From assembly GCA_021732215.1 (NCBI GenBank), contig JAKFVL010000010.1:74547-138546 (forward strand): a DNA stretch of 64,000 nt, in the 5' to 3' direction. A program made the position numbers and the translations under genes. The DNA is from Hyphomicrobiales bacterium. Lineage in GTDB: Bacteria; Pseudomonadota; Alphaproteobacteria; Rhizobiales; Xanthobacteraceae. This document shows positions 28,959 to 37,794 of the stretch, piece by piece. The stretch's first letter is position 1, and each line of letters starts with the position of its first letter. The notes under the pieces were generated by a model, which was given only the letters and a program-made list of their open reading frames with translations, ran no database searches and was not told the origin of the DNA.

Positions 28959-29192
28959 CTAGCGGCGGATCTTTTGCGGAATGCACTGCCGGACGACCTG
29001 AACGCCGCCGGCGACCAGTCGCGCACCGGAGATTTCCTTGATCTGACCCGCCGGGCAGCTGCCGTCGTCGACCAGAACCTTCTGACCGAGCCGCATCGCC
29101 CCGATATCCTGCTCGCGCGAAAACGTCTGTGCCATGACCGGTGGTGCCATAGCCGCTGTCAGGATGCATGCAAGGACGAGTGCGCGGTGCAT
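28959..29192 (-). CDS. Small exported protein with two cysteines, unknown
   Basis: A 77-residue protein with signal peptide MHRALVLACILTAAMAPPVMA. The mature domain is TFSREQDIGAMRLGQKVLVDDGSCPAGQIKEISG...RQCIPQKIRR, with two cysteines that could form a disulfide. The build is typical of small conserved envelope proteins of rhizobia. It starts immediately after the stop of the 50-residue membrane gene (29193-29345), so the two form one unit. Confidence 0.8.
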   Translation of the reverse strand: MHRALVLACILTAAMAPPVMAQTFSREQDIGAMRLGQKVLVDDGSCPAGQIKEISGARLVAGGVQVVRQCIPQKIRR

Positions 29193-29345
29193 CTATTTGC
29201 TCTGAATCTTCAATCCATCCGGGCCGACATTGATCTGAACGCCCTCCGGCTGTTTCTTGGATTGATAGAGATTGTAACCGAGCACGCCGACGGCGACGAT
29301 TAGCGCGCCGATAACCAGATAGAGCAGATTGCGGTTGCCGGACAT
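29193..29345 (-). CDS. 50-residue single-pass membrane protein
   Basis: ATG at 29345, stop at 29193-29195, directly abutting the next gene. It begins MSGNRNLLYLVIGALIVAVGVLGYNLYQ, one transmembrane helix, and continues with a polar tail QPEGVQINVGPDGLKIQSK. An AGG lies five bases before the ATG. Frames that extend it upstream run into the divergent M20 gene and are unlikely. The tail is the sort found in small periplasm-facing accessory proteins; no function assigned. Confidence 0.75.
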   Translation of the reverse strand: MSGNRNLLYLVIGALIVAVGVLGYNLYQSKKQPEGVQINVGPDGLKIQSK

Positions 29346-29516
29346 GAATGCCTGTTCGCTGACAAGGATCGGAATGATGATGTGGAAGGTAATGGCGCGC
29401 TTGCGATTCGATAAGGCAATAACGGCTGCCCGCCATGGCGGTTCCGCGACTGTCTTCCCACCGCGGGTCCGGTCCATATAATCGGGCGAACAAGCGTCGC
29501 ACATCGAGGATGGGTC

Positions 29517-30797
29517 ATGCAGCTTACCGATAGTCAGCGCCGCATCGTGGATGCCGTCGATCAAGGGTTTGACCGGCAGATCGAAACCACGAGGCAATTT
29601 GCATCGATCCCGAGTACACGCGGTGCGGAAGGCCCATGCCAGGACATGATCGGCGACCTTCTGCGCGAGCGCGGCTATGAGGTCGACGACTGGCAAATCG
29701 ATCAAGACGATCTCAAGGGACTGCGCGGCTTCGGTCCAGTGGAGACCGATTTCTCCAGGGCGCGCACGGTGGTCGGCACCGGGCGGCCGAAGACCAATCG
29801 GGGACGTTCGCTGATCCTGCAAGGCCACTGTGATGTTGTGCCGGCCGGACCGCTCGAGATGTGGGATACGCCGCCGTTTTCGCCGACGATCAAGGACGGT
29901 TGGATGTACGGACGCGGCGCGGGCGACATGAAGTCCGGCACGATCGCTGCGCTATATGCGCTCGATGCCATTCGCGCGGCCGGTTTCGCACCTACGGCGC
30001 GCATTCACTTTCAGTCTGTCATCGAAGAGGAGAGCACCGGTGTCGGCGCGCTATCGACGCTGCAGCGTGGCTATCGTGCGGATTGCTGCTTCATTCCGGA
30101 GCCGACCGGCGGCGCGCTGGTCCGCTCACAGGTCGGTGTGATCTGGTTTCGGCTCAAGGTGCGCGGCGTACCTGCGCATGTGTTCGAGGCGGGTGTTGGC
30201 GCCAACGCCATCAAGGCGGCGTATCATCTGATTCACGCGCTCGAGGCGCTGGAAGCGGAGTGGAACAAGCGTGCAGCCAAGGATTGTCTCTTCGGCGCGC
30301 TCGAACATCCGATCAATTTCAACCCGGGCATCATCAACGGCGGCGACTGGGCATCGAGCGTGCCGGCGTGGTGCGATGTCGACTGCCGGATCGCAGTGTT
30401 GCCGGGCTGGTCGATCGCCGATTGTCAGAAGGAAATCGTGGCGTGCGTGATGAATGCGTCACGCCAGCATACATTTCTCGCCAACAATCCGCCCGCGGTG
30501 GAATGGTCCGGGTTTCTGTCGGAGGGTTATGAGCTGACGGACGCGGATGCGCCGGAAAAGGTTCTGCGGGACGCCTACAGCAGCGTTTACGGCGGCAAAC
30601 TGCAGGACCTGACTTTCACTGCACTAACCGACACCCGCTTTTATGGGTTGAACGAAGGCATTCCGAGTCTGTGCTTCGGCGCGCGCGCCGAGCGCATGCA
30701 TGGTTTCAACGAGCGCGTTGAGCTTGAATCGCTGCGCAAAACCACGCGAACCATTGCGCTGTTCGTTGCTGAGTGGTGCGGCATCGAAGCCGCCTAG
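29517..30797 (+). CDS. M20 family metallopeptidase, ArgE/DapE-type deacylase
   Basis: A 426-residue zinc enzyme of the M20 family, which hydrolyses N-acyl amino acids. Metal ligands are visible: His in LQGHCDVVP near residue 105, Asp in YGRGAGDMKSG near residue 140, the Glu pair in QSVIEEEST, Glu in FIPEPTGG, and a C-terminal His in RMHGFNERV. The ligand set is complete. The substrate cannot be read from sequence. The ATG at 29517 has GAGGA upstream. The thioesterase gene follows after about 37 bases on the same strand. Confidence 0.92.
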   Translation: MQLTDSQRRIVDAVDQGFDRQIETTRQFASIPSTRGAEGPCQDMIGDLLRERGYEVDDWQIDQDDLKGLRGFGPVETDFSRARTVVGTGRPKTNRGRSLILQGHCDVVPAGPLEMWDTPPFSPTIKDGWMYGRGAGDMKSGTIAALYALDAIRAAGFAPTARIHFQSVIEEESTGVGALSTLQRGYRADCCFIPEPTGGALVRSQVGVIWFRLKVRGVPAHVFEAGVGANAIKAAYHLIHALEALEAEWNKRAAKDCLFGALEHPINFNPGIINGGDWASSVPAWCDVDCRIAVLPGWSIADCQKEIVACVMNASRQHTFLANNPPAVEWSGFLSEGYELTDADAPEKVLRDAYSSVYGGKLQDLTFTALTDTRFYGLNEGIPSLCFGARAERMHGFNERVELESLRKTTRTIALFVAEWCGIEAA

Positions 30798-30834
30798 CCG
30801 GCAAAAAAATCAAGAGAATATGAGGGAGAGCGTC

Positions 30835-31233
30835 GTGAGCCTGCTTGAGAAATTGAAAGCGCGTCCTATGCCGCTGGCGCAATTGATGGGCATTAATTTT
30901 ACCCACGCCGAACTCGACAAGGTGATAGCGACCATGGTGGTGCGGTCCGATCTCTGCACGCTGGGCAACACCATTCACGGTGGCAGCGTCATGGCGTTCG
31001 CCGATACGGTTGGCGCGGCCGGCACGGTGATCAATCTGCCGGCCGACGCCAAAGGCACGACGACGATCGAGAGCAAGACCAACTTTCTCGGAGGCGCGAG
31101 GGAGGGCACCACGGTCACCGCGACGACAACGCCGGTTCATCGCGGACGGCGCACGCAGGTGTGGACCACACGGATCGAAACCGGGGAGGGGAAGCTGGTG
31201 GCGGTGGTGACCCAGACCCAGATGGTGCTGTGA
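30835..31233 (+). CDS. PaaI-type hotdog-fold thioesterase
   Basis: A 132-residue hotdog protein. The family motif is TIHGGSVMAFADTVGAAGT near residue 45, and the later strand TTIESKTNFLGGAREG and the end VAVVTQTQM fit. These enzymes hydrolyse acyl-CoA, often aromatic or short-chain. I chose the GTG at 30835 because GGGAG lies six bases upstream; an ATG five codons earlier is possible. It follows the M20 deacylase, which may be cotranscribed. Confidence 0.9.
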   Translation: MSLLEKLKARPMPLAQLMGINFTHAELDKVIATMVVRSDLCTLGNTIHGGSVMAFADTVGAAGTVINLPADAKGTTTIESKTNFLGGAREGTTVTATTTPVHRGRRTQVWTTRIETGEGKLVAVVTQTQMVL

Positions 31234-31410
31234 CTGGTCAACAATTGGTTAACGCATTACCTGATTGCAACGCAGCTCTGGGTTTTCTAAGTATATGAAA
31301 TAATTACGGTATCCATAGTGTCGCAGGTCTTGTGTTCCGTGGTGCGGTGCACAATATTAGAAGCCTAGGGAATCGATACGCATCCTCGAGGGTCACCAGA
31401 GGAGCAGAAC

Positions 31411-32073
31411 ATGAATGGAACCGAAACCGCAGGTGCCGCGCTGACAGGCACCATTCGAACGCTGACACCGCGCGAGATGCCGCTGCTGCGCGATCATCTT
31501 TTGCGTCTGGATCGCGACAGCCGTCGCAACCGTTTCAACGGTGTCGTCGATGACAGCTTTATCGAATCCTATACCGCCAAGTGCGCGAGTGACGGGACGA
31601 TCGTCGTTGCCTATCTGACGGACGGCGAAGTGCACGGCGCTGCTGAACTTCATCAGCCCGACCAGTCGTCGGATCATTTGCCGGAGATGGCTTTCAGTGT
31701 CGAGCGCGAAGTGCGCCGCCAGGGGCTGGGCAGTTTGCTGTTCAAGAAGGTGCTGGAAGCTGCCGTGCGCGCGGGTTTTGAGCGCGTGCGCATCACCACG
31801 GGCTCAGAGAACGAAGCGATGAAGTCGCTGGCCCGCAAGTTCGGCGCGCACCTGACCTTTGGTCACGGTGAGTCCACCGGCATCATCGAACTGAAGAAAG
31901 CCGCGGCGCCATCGATCGCCGCAGATTTGCCTCAAACGAGTCTGCGTGCAAGCACTGGCAAACGTGCGTTGAAAGTGGCGACGCCGGCTGATTTCGCGCG
32001 CGCAAGCCTCGCGTTCGGGCGCTGGTACTGGCGGCAGGTGTTTCGTGCGTGGGATTTGCAGCGTCCGGCGTGA
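31411..32073 (+). CDS. GNAT family N-acetyltransferase
   Basis: A 220-residue protein. The acetyl-CoA site is EVRRQGLGSLLFKKVLE near residue 105 (the R-x-x-G-x-G/A pattern), after beta strand LPEMAFSVER. Followed by RVRITTGSENEAMKSLARKFGA. The C-terminal 45 residues past the GNAT domain are basic and aromatic (RASLAFGRWYWRQVFRAWDLQ). The substrate is unknown. It converges on the LysR gene with six bases between stops. A ribosome site, AGGAG, precedes the ATG. Confidence 0.88.
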   Translation: MNGTETAGAALTGTIRTLTPREMPLLRDHLLRLDRDSRRNRFNGVVDDSFIESYTAKCASDGTIVVAYLTDGEVHGAAELHQPDQSSDHLPEMAFSVEREVRRQGLGSLLFKKVLEAAVRAGFERVRITTGSENEAMKSLARKFGAHLTFGHGESTGIIELKKAAAPSIAADLPQTSLRASTGKRALKVATPADFARASLAFGRWYWRQVFRAWDLQRPA

Positions 32074-32079
32074 GGCGAG

Positions 32080-32967
32080 TCAGCTCTTGATCGATTCAAG
32101 CAGCCATTCGCGAAACATCACGATCTTCGGCGTTTTCGCCGTACTTTCCGGCGAGACGAAATAGAATCCGGCCTCCGAGGGAAGCGTCATGCTGAACGGC
32201 ACGACAAGCCGGCCGCTGGCGATATCGTCCTGAACATAAGGCCGTCGTGCGATGGCAACGCCGAGCCCGTCAATCGCAGCCTGTACCGTCATGAATGCGA
32301 GATCGAAGCTGAGCGCATGATTGCGCGACAGATCGACTTTGACGCCTGCGGCAGTCGCCCACAAACGCCAGTCCTCCTTGAAGCCGTCGCTGTGCAGCAA
32401 CACGTGATGCAGCAGATCGTCGGGCGTGCGCAGGGGCTTCTCGCCGTTTTGCAGCGATGGGCTGCAAACCGGAAACAGTTCATCCGCCATCAGCCAGTCA
32501 GCGCGCAGGCCGGGCCAATGACCGCTGCCGTAGCGGATCGCCGCGTCGATGTCGTCGCGGATGAAATCGACCAGCCCCGGCGATGTATTGATGCGGACAT
32601 CGATTTCCGGATGAAGGTGCTGGAAACTGCTCAGTCTTGGCAGCAGCCACTTCGCGGCCAGAGAGGCGATGGTGCTGATCGCCAGCACATGATCGTCGTC
32701 CTTGCGCATCAGCCGTTCGGTGGCGAGCCGCAAGTCCTGAAATGCGGCACGCACGCCCGGCAGATAATCCTTCGCAGCGGGAGTCAGCGCGAGCGTGCGG
32801 TTTTTCCGGACAAACAGCTTGATGCCGATTTCGTCCTCCAGCCGCTTGATCTGATGGCTGATCGCCGTCTGCGTCACGTTCAGTTCACTTGCGGCCAGCG
32901 TGAAGCTCAGATGCCGCGCGGAAGCCTCGAAAGCCCTCAGTCCGTTCAGGGAAGGAAGCCGTGCCAT
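32080..32967 (-). CDS. LysR family transcriptional regulator, GcvA-like
   Basis: A 295-residue LysR regulator. The N-terminal winged helix has LNGLRAFEASARHLSFTLAASELNVTQTAIS and QIKRLEDEIGIKLF, as in GcvA/AmpR-like members. The effector domain follows from residue 90 (HPEIDVRINTSPGLVDFIRDDIDAAIRYGSG). It is divergent from the small DUF1127 gene with about 110 bases between the starts, the usual arrangement for a LysR regulator and target. Its ligand is unknown. Confidence 0.93.
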   Translation of the reverse strand: MARLPSLNGLRAFEASARHLSFTLAASELNVTQTAISHQIKRLEDEIGIKLFVRKNRTLALTPAAKDYLPGVRAAFQDLRLATERLMRKDDDHVLAISTIASLAAKWLLPRLSSFQHLHPEIDVRINTSPGLVDFIRDDIDAAIRYGSGHWPGLRADWLMADELFPVCSPSLQNGEKPLRTPDDLLHHVLLHSDGFKEDWRLWATAAGVKVDLSRNHALSFDLAFMTVQAAIDGLGVAIARRPYVQDDIASGRLVVPFSMTLPSEAGFYFVSPESTAKTPKIVMFREWLLESIKS

Positions 32968-33078
32968 CGAACGCCCTATAGATGAGATTTAGTCATGAAT
33001 GCGCGGACAAAGTGTCGTTTGTTCCAGCGAGCGAGAGAGCACATACTGGCGTCCAAGAGATTGCAATAGGAGCTGACG

Positions 33079-33282
33079 ATGTCGCTGTTTCATACCCCAT
33101 ATATGACGAATAATCATGCTTTTGTCGACCTTCACCAGGTCGCGGAGACGGTCAGGACCTGGCGGGAACGTTATCGCCAGCGCCGCGACCTGGCTCAACT
33201 AAACGAGCGCGACCTCCACGACATCGGACAAAGCTGGAGTGGTATCGCCGACGAAGTGAACAAGCCGTTCTGGCAGGCCTGA
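33079..33282 (+). CDS. DUF1127 small basic protein
   Basis: A 67-residue protein. The C-terminal half has the DUF1127 pattern: WRERYRQRRDLAQLNERDLHDIG, an Arg/Leu/Asp helix ending in Asp-Ile-Gly. Alphaproteobacterial DUF1127 proteins are often regulated by stress or by a neighbouring LysR, and some bind RNA or affect phosphate and carbon metabolism; which applies here is unknown. GGAG lies seven bases before the ATG at 33079. A hairpin follows at 33392-33425. Confidence 0.88.
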   Translation: MSLFHTPYMTNNHAFVDLHQVAETVRTWRERYRQRRDLAQLNERDLHDIGQSWSGIADEVNKPFWQA

Positions 33283-33391
33283 GCAGGCTGCGAATCCTGA
33301 TACGACCGGACTTGAGACGACACTCCTGAACCTGGCAACGTCCTCCAGACGGATGCGCCGATTCCCAGCAACGGCCGGGTTCAGGATGGAG

Positions 33392-33425
33392 GCGCGGAAG
33401 CTGGCCCTAAGGGGAGCTTCCGCGC
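33392..33425 (+). terminator. Long hairpin between DUF1127 and SMR genes
   Basis: A perfect eleven-pair stem (GCGCGGAAGCT at 33392-33402 with AGCTTCCGCGC at 33415-33425) and a twelve-base loop, followed on the plus strand by CAGTCCCTTT. It lacks a long T run, so it may be a weak terminator or an extragenic palindrome. Confidence 0.55.
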
Positions 33426-33450
33426 AGTCCCTTTATCGATTGCCTGTTTC

Positions 33451-33780
33451 CTAGTGGCTGACCGTATTGGAAAACAGATTGATGGTCGCAACGCCGGCGA
33501 CGATCATTCCGAGCCCCAATACAGCGGGGCTATCGAGCCGCTGACCGAACCAGACAATTCCGATCAGTGCGATCATCACAACGCCCAATCCCGACCAGAT
33601 CGCATAGGCGATGCCGACCGGCATCGTCCGCAACGTCATCGACAGAAAATACAGCGCCGCCGAATAACCGATCACGGTCAGCAGCAGCGGCTTCGGCCGC
33701 GTGAACTGCTCGGAGGCTTGTAGCGCCGCCGTGCCGGCGACTTCGCAGAGAATGGCGGCGAGAAGATAGAAATAGGTCAC
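33451..33780 (-). CDS. Small multidrug resistance (SMR) transporter
   Basis: A 109-residue protein with four hydrophobic helices, the standard SMR length. The essential membrane Glu is in FYLLAAILCEVAGTAAL near residue 14, and the GIAYAIWSGLGVVMIALIG block is typical of EmrE/SugE proteins. They exchange protons for cationic drugs or, in Gdx members, for guanidinium. The GTG at 33780 has AGGA eight bases upstream; a longer ORF reaching 33918 adds an Arg-rich extension not seen in the family. Confidence 0.9.
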   Translation of the reverse strand: MTYFYLLAAILCEVAGTAALQASEQFTRPKPLLLTVIGYSAALYFLSMTLRTMPVGIAYAIWSGLGVVMIALIGIVWFGQRLDSPAVLGLGMIVAGVATINLFSNTVSH

Positions 33781-33993
33781 ATGCCGTATCCTGAGGGCGA
33801 ATCTCCTCACTGCCCGATGGCCCGCGATATCCGGTCTTGATGACCGCATGTTGACACCGGACAAACGCTTGAAGTGCCGTATTTTCAGGGTTTCTGGAGA
33901 GTCTTGGCAGCCCTGCAAATCAGACGTTTTGCTCCGGTTCCAGCCGCGCTAGACTGATCCTGACTCGTCTGCCTTTACTTCCAGGACATCCGC

Positions 33994-36333
33994 ATGAACA
34001 TTCTTCCGGGCAATCTGCGCTTTGGCGCGCGTCAACCCGTCAAACGTCTCGAGGATCATCGTCTCCTGACCGGGAAGGGCCGCTACATCGACGATCAGCC
34101 AGCCGGCAATGCGCTCTGGCTGTACGTGCTGCGCTCGCCGCATGCGCACGCCAACATCAAATCCGTCGATCTCGAAGCCGCCAAGGCGATGCCGGGTGTA
34201 AAGGCGATCTTCACGGGCGCCGATCTGGTCGCCGACAATGTCGGTACAATTCCAACACTGCCGATCTTCAAACGCGCCGATGGCTCGCCGGCATCGTTCG
34301 CGCCGCGCCGGTTGCTGGCCCACGAGACTGTTCGCTTTGTCGGTGAGCCGGTCGCAGCGATCGTCGCGACATCGCGTGTCGAAGCGCAGGATGCGGCGGA
34401 AGCGATTGCGATCGACTATCAGGAATTGCCTGCCGTCACCGACGTGAAGGCAGCGATGCGGCCGGGCGCGCCGGTGGTCTGGCCGGGTGCGCCGGACAAC
34501 ATCGCGGCTGTTTCAAGTTACGGCAATCCTGAGGCAGTGGCGGAAGCCTTCGCCAAAGCCGCGCATGTGGTATCGATCGACAACATCGTCAGCCAGCGGC
34601 TCGTACCGTGCGCGATGGAGCCGCGCTCGACCATTGGCGAGGTCGATCCGAAGACCAAGCGGCTCACCATGCAGATCCAGTCGCAGACGCCGGCGCGAAC
34701 CCGCGACTCGCTCGCCACCGACGTTCTCAAGCGCGCACCGGATAGTGTGCGTGTCCGCGTCGGCGATCTCGGTGGCGGCTTCGGGCAAAAGACGGGCCTT
34801 TACCCCGAAGACGGAATCGTTGCCTACGCCGCGACCAAGCTCGGCAAGACCATCCGTTGGCGCGGCGATCGTATCGACGATTTCGTCGGGGGCACCCATG
34901 GCCGCGACCTGACATCGACGGCCGAATTCGCGCTCGATGCCAAGGGCCGCGTGATCGCTTACCGGGTCAAGTCGATCGGCGGCACCGGGGCATATATGAG
35001 CGGCACCGCGCTGATCATTCCGCTGGTGCTCGGGCCGTTCGTCGCAACCGGCCTCTACGATCTGCCGCTGGTGCATTTCGAGATCAAGGCGGTGATGACC
35101 AACACCGCGCCGGTCGGCGCCTATCGCGGCGCGGGCCGTCCCGAAGCGGTATTCGTCGTCGAGCGGCTGATGGATGCGGCTGCGCGGCAAACCGGCATCG
35201 ATCCGCGCGAGATACGCAAGCGCAATTTCATCAAGCCCGACCAGATGCCGTACAAGAACGCGGTCGGACAGACCTACGACAGCGGCATGTTCGCTCACAT
35301 GCTCGACCACGCTGCGAAGAACGCAGATTGGGACGGATTCAAGGCGCGCAAGAAGGCAGCCGAGAAGAAGGGGCTACTCTATGGGCGCGGGCTCGCGAGC
35401 TACATCGAGTGGACCGGCGGCAACGCGCACAAGGAAACTGTGAGCCTGCAGGCCACATCCGAAGGCCGCGTCGTGCTGCATTCCGGCACGCAGGCAATGG
35501 GGCAGGGGCTCGAGACGGCCTACACGCAGATGGTTGCGGCTTCGCTTGGCATTCCGATGGACAAGATCGATGTGGTGCAAGGCGACACTGACCTCGCGCA
35601 GGGCTTCGGCAGCGTCGGCTCGCGCTCGATGTTTGTCGGCGGAACGGCAACCGCAGTAGCGAGCGTGGACCTCATCAACAAGGCCCGCGAGAAAGCGGCT
35701 GAACATCTCGAGGCCGGCGTAGCCGACATCGAATACGCCGACGGCGTGCTGCGCGTCGCCGGCACCGATCGCAAGGTCGGCCTGTTCGATCTTGCGAAGA
35801 ACGAAAGCGGTGGACGGCTCAGCGTCGATTCCACCGGCGAGGTCGATGCGCCAAGCTGGCCAAACGGCACCCACATCTGCGAGCTGTCGATCGATCCCGA
35901 GACCGGCCACGTCACCGTCGAGCGCTTCACCACGGTCGACGATGTCGGCGTGCCGATCAATCCGCTGCTGGTGACAGGCCAGATTCATGGCGGGGTCGCG
36001 CAGGGCGTTGGGCAGGCGCTGATGGAGGCGGCAGCCTACGACAGCAGCGGGCAGTTTCTCACCGCCACGTATCAGGACTACGCGATTCCGCGCGCATCGG
36101 ACTTGCCGAACATCGGCGTCACGCTCGACGACTCCGCGCCGTGCAAGACCAATCCGATCGGCGCCAAGGGTTGCGGCGAGTCCGGCGCAATCGGGGCGCC
36201 GCCGTGTATCGTCAGCGGCGTGATGGACGCGCTTGCGTCTTACGGGATCGTCAACATCGAAACGCCACTGACAGCAGCGAAGATCTGGCAGGCGATCCAG
36301 GATGCGAAAGCAGCAAAGCAGGCGGCGCAATAA
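33994..36333 (+). CDS. Molybdenum hydroxylase large subunit (CoxL / xanthine dehydrogenase family), orphan
   Basis: A 779-residue molybdopterin-cytosine-dinucleotide-type large subunit. It starts MNILPGNLRFGARQPVKRLEDHRLLTGKGRYIDD, which is typical of the CoxL family. The first Mo-binding region has GGGFGQKTGLYPED, and the substrate loop reads VGAYRGAGRPEA, the form II type without the Cys of true CO dehydrogenase (AYRCSFR). The catalytic Glu is in GAKGCGESGAIG at residue 729. No iron-sulfur or FAD subunit gene is adjacent, which is unusual, since these proteins act in three-subunit complexes. True CO oxidation is unlikely; aldehyde or N-heterocycle hydroxylation is more probable. Confidence 0.93.
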   Translation: MNILPGNLRFGARQPVKRLEDHRLLTGKGRYIDDQPAGNALWLYVLRSPHAHANIKSVDLEAAKAMPGVKAIFTGADLVADNVGTIPTLPIFKRADGSPASFAPRRLLAHETVRFVGEPVAAIVATSRVEAQDAAEAIAIDYQELPAVTDVKAAMRPGAPVVWPGAPDNIAAVSSYGNPEAVAEAFAKAAHVVSIDNIVSQRLVPCAMEPRSTIGEVDPKTKRLTMQIQSQTPARTRDSLATDVLKRAPDSVRVRVGDLGGGFGQKTGLYPEDGIVAYAATKLGKTIRWRGDRIDDFVGGTHGRDLTSTAEFALDAKGRVIAYRVKSIGGTGAYMSGTALIIPLVLGPFVATGLYDLPLVHFEIKAVMTNTAPVGAYRGAGRPEAVFVVERLMDAAARQTGIDPREIRKRNFIKPDQMPYKNAVGQTYDSGMFAHMLDHAAKNADWDGFKARKKAAEKKGLLYGRGLASYIEWTGGNAHKETVSLQATSEGRVVLHSGTQAMGQGLETAYTQMVAASLGIPMDKIDVVQGDTDLAQGFGSVGSRSMFVGGTATAVASVDLINKAREKAAEHLEAGVADIEYADGVLRVAGTDRKVGLFDLAKNESGGRLSVDSTGEVDAPSWPNGTHICELSIDPETGHVTVERFTTVDDVGVPINPLLVTGQIHGGVAQGVGQALMEAAAYDSSGQFLTATYQDYAIPRASDLPNIGVTLDDSAPCKTNPIGAKGCGESGAIGAPPCIVSGVMDALASYGIVNIETPLTAAKIWQAIQDAKAAKQAAQ

Positions 36334-36357
36334 CGGTTCACGCGCCAAAGCATCACC

Positions 36358-36699
36358 ATGAGAAACGGACTTTATTTGCTGCGCATCGAAATCCGCGACG
36401 GACTTGGTGGCACCAATACCGGGGTCATGGTGCTACGCGACGGAACCATCCGCGGCGGAGATTCGCACTTCTATTACGTCGGCTCGTACACGTTTGCCGA
36501 CGGCAAGTGGAAAGGCGAACTGACCAATCACGAGCATACACCGAGCTACGGCGATCGTCCGGTGTTCGGCGGGCGTGAATCGAGCATTGGCTTCACAGGC
36601 ATTTACGACGACGAGGGGGCGGAAGCTGATGCGACGGCGCTGATCGGCACGCGCAGCATACGCTTCAAGGCGACGATGAAACGGCTGGCGGACGGCTAA
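36358..36699 (+). CDS. GrlR-like small protein, single domain
   Basis: A 113-residue protein beginning MRNGLYLLRIEIRDGLGG, then MVLRDGTIRGGDSHFYYVGSYTFADGKWKGELTNHEHTP in pieces. This matches the GrlR-type beta-barrel domain that I recall in many rhizobial proteins annotated as GrlR family; GrlR of enterohaemorrhagic E. coli binds GrlA and represses type III secretion. No GrlA is visible. It shares much sequence with each half of the gene at 42561-43265 (GGD...FYYxGxYT...GxWKG, NHEHTP/NQEHTP, VFGG). It begins 22 bases after the molybdenum hydroxylase stop. Confidence 0.8.
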   Translation: MRNGLYLLRIEIRDGLGGTNTGVMVLRDGTIRGGDSHFYYVGSYTFADGKWKGELTNHEHTPSYGDRPVFGGRESSIGFTGIYDDEGAEADATALIGTRSIRFKATMKRLADG

Positions 36700-36783
36700 T
36701 CGTTCTTGCTTAACTCGTTGCGAGCGATGGCTGCTTGCCGTTAGGATAGACCTAACAGTCAATCAACAATATGGGGGACGCTC

Positions 36784-37782
36784 ATGAAGACGCGCATCAC
36801 GGACATGTTCGGCATCGAGCATCCCATCATTCAGGGTGGCATGCACTACGTCGGCTTTGCCGAGCTGGCCGCAGCCGTATCCAGCGCCGGTGGCCTCGGC
36901 ATCATCACCGGCCTGACGCAGCGGACGCCGGAGTTGCTGGCCAAGGAAATCGCGCGTTGCCGCGACATGACGGACAAGCCGTTCGGCGTGAACCTGACTT
37001 TTTTGCCGACGTTCGCAACGCCGCCTTATCCGGAATACATCGCCGCAATCCGCGAAGGCGGCATCAAGATCGTCGAGACTGCCGGACGAAGCCCCGAGCA
37101 GTATATGCCCGCGCTGAAGGCGGCCGGCATCAAGGTGATTCACAAGTGCACCTCTGTGCGGCATTCGCTGAAGGCTGAAAGCATCGGCTGCGACGCGGTC
37201 AGCGTCGACGGCTTCGAGTGCGGCGGCCATCCTGGCGAGGACGACATTCCGAACATGATCCTGCTGCCGCGCGCAGCGGAAGAATTAAAAATTCCGTTCG
37301 TTGCATCCGGCGGCATGGCGGATGCGCGCAGTCTTGTGGCTGCGCTGGCGATGGGGGCCGAAGGCATGAACATGGGCACGCGGTTCATCGCCACGAAAGA
37401 GGCGCCCGTGCACGACAACGTCAAGCAGGCGCTGGTCAAGGCGTCCGAACTCGATACTCGGCTGATCATGCGCGCCTTGCGCAACACCGAGCGCGTCCTG
37501 CGCAACGACAACGTCGATCGCCTGCTCGAAATCGAGCGCGAAAAGGGGCGAAATCTCAAGATCGAGGATATCCACGATCAGGTCGCAGGCATCTACCCGA
37601 AGGTGATGATCGAGGGCGACATGAGCGCCGGCGCATGGAGCTGTGGTATGGTCGCCGGGCTGATCCGCGATATCCCCACCTGCAAAGAACTGATCGATCG
37701 GATCATGGCGGATGCCGAGAAGATCATTCGTCAGCGGCTTGAAGGTTTTCTGGCCGGTAGCCCATCGCGCAAGGTCGCTTGA
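36784..37782 (+). CDS. Nitronate monooxygenase family flavoprotein
   Basis: A 332-residue TIM-barrel flavin oxidoreductase. The start MKTRITDMFGIEHPIIQGGMHYVGFAELAAAVSSAGG and ITGLTQRTPELLAKEI are typical. The FMN phosphate part is VASGGMADARSLVAALAMGAEGMNMGTRFIATKE in pieces, and HKCTSVRHSLKAES is a class marker. Members oxidise nitroalkanes, or reduce quinones or enoyl groups, so the physiological substrate is open. AUG at 36784, with GGGGGA a few bases upstream. MgtC follows by 12 bases. Confidence 0.93.
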   Translation: MKTRITDMFGIEHPIIQGGMHYVGFAELAAAVSSAGGLGIITGLTQRTPELLAKEIARCRDMTDKPFGVNLTFLPTFATPPYPEYIAAIREGGIKIVETAGRSPEQYMPALKAAGIKVIHKCTSVRHSLKAESIGCDAVSVDGFECGGHPGEDDIPNMILLPRAAEELKIPFVASGGMADARSLVAALAMGAEGMNMGTRFIATKEAPVHDNVKQALVKASELDTRLIMRALRNTERVLRNDNVDRLLEIEREKGRNLKIEDIHDQVAGIYPKVMIEGDMSAGAWSCGMVAGLIRDIPTCKELIDRIMADAEKIIRQRLEGFLAGSPSRKVA

Positions 37783-37794
37783 CCGTCGGAATTG

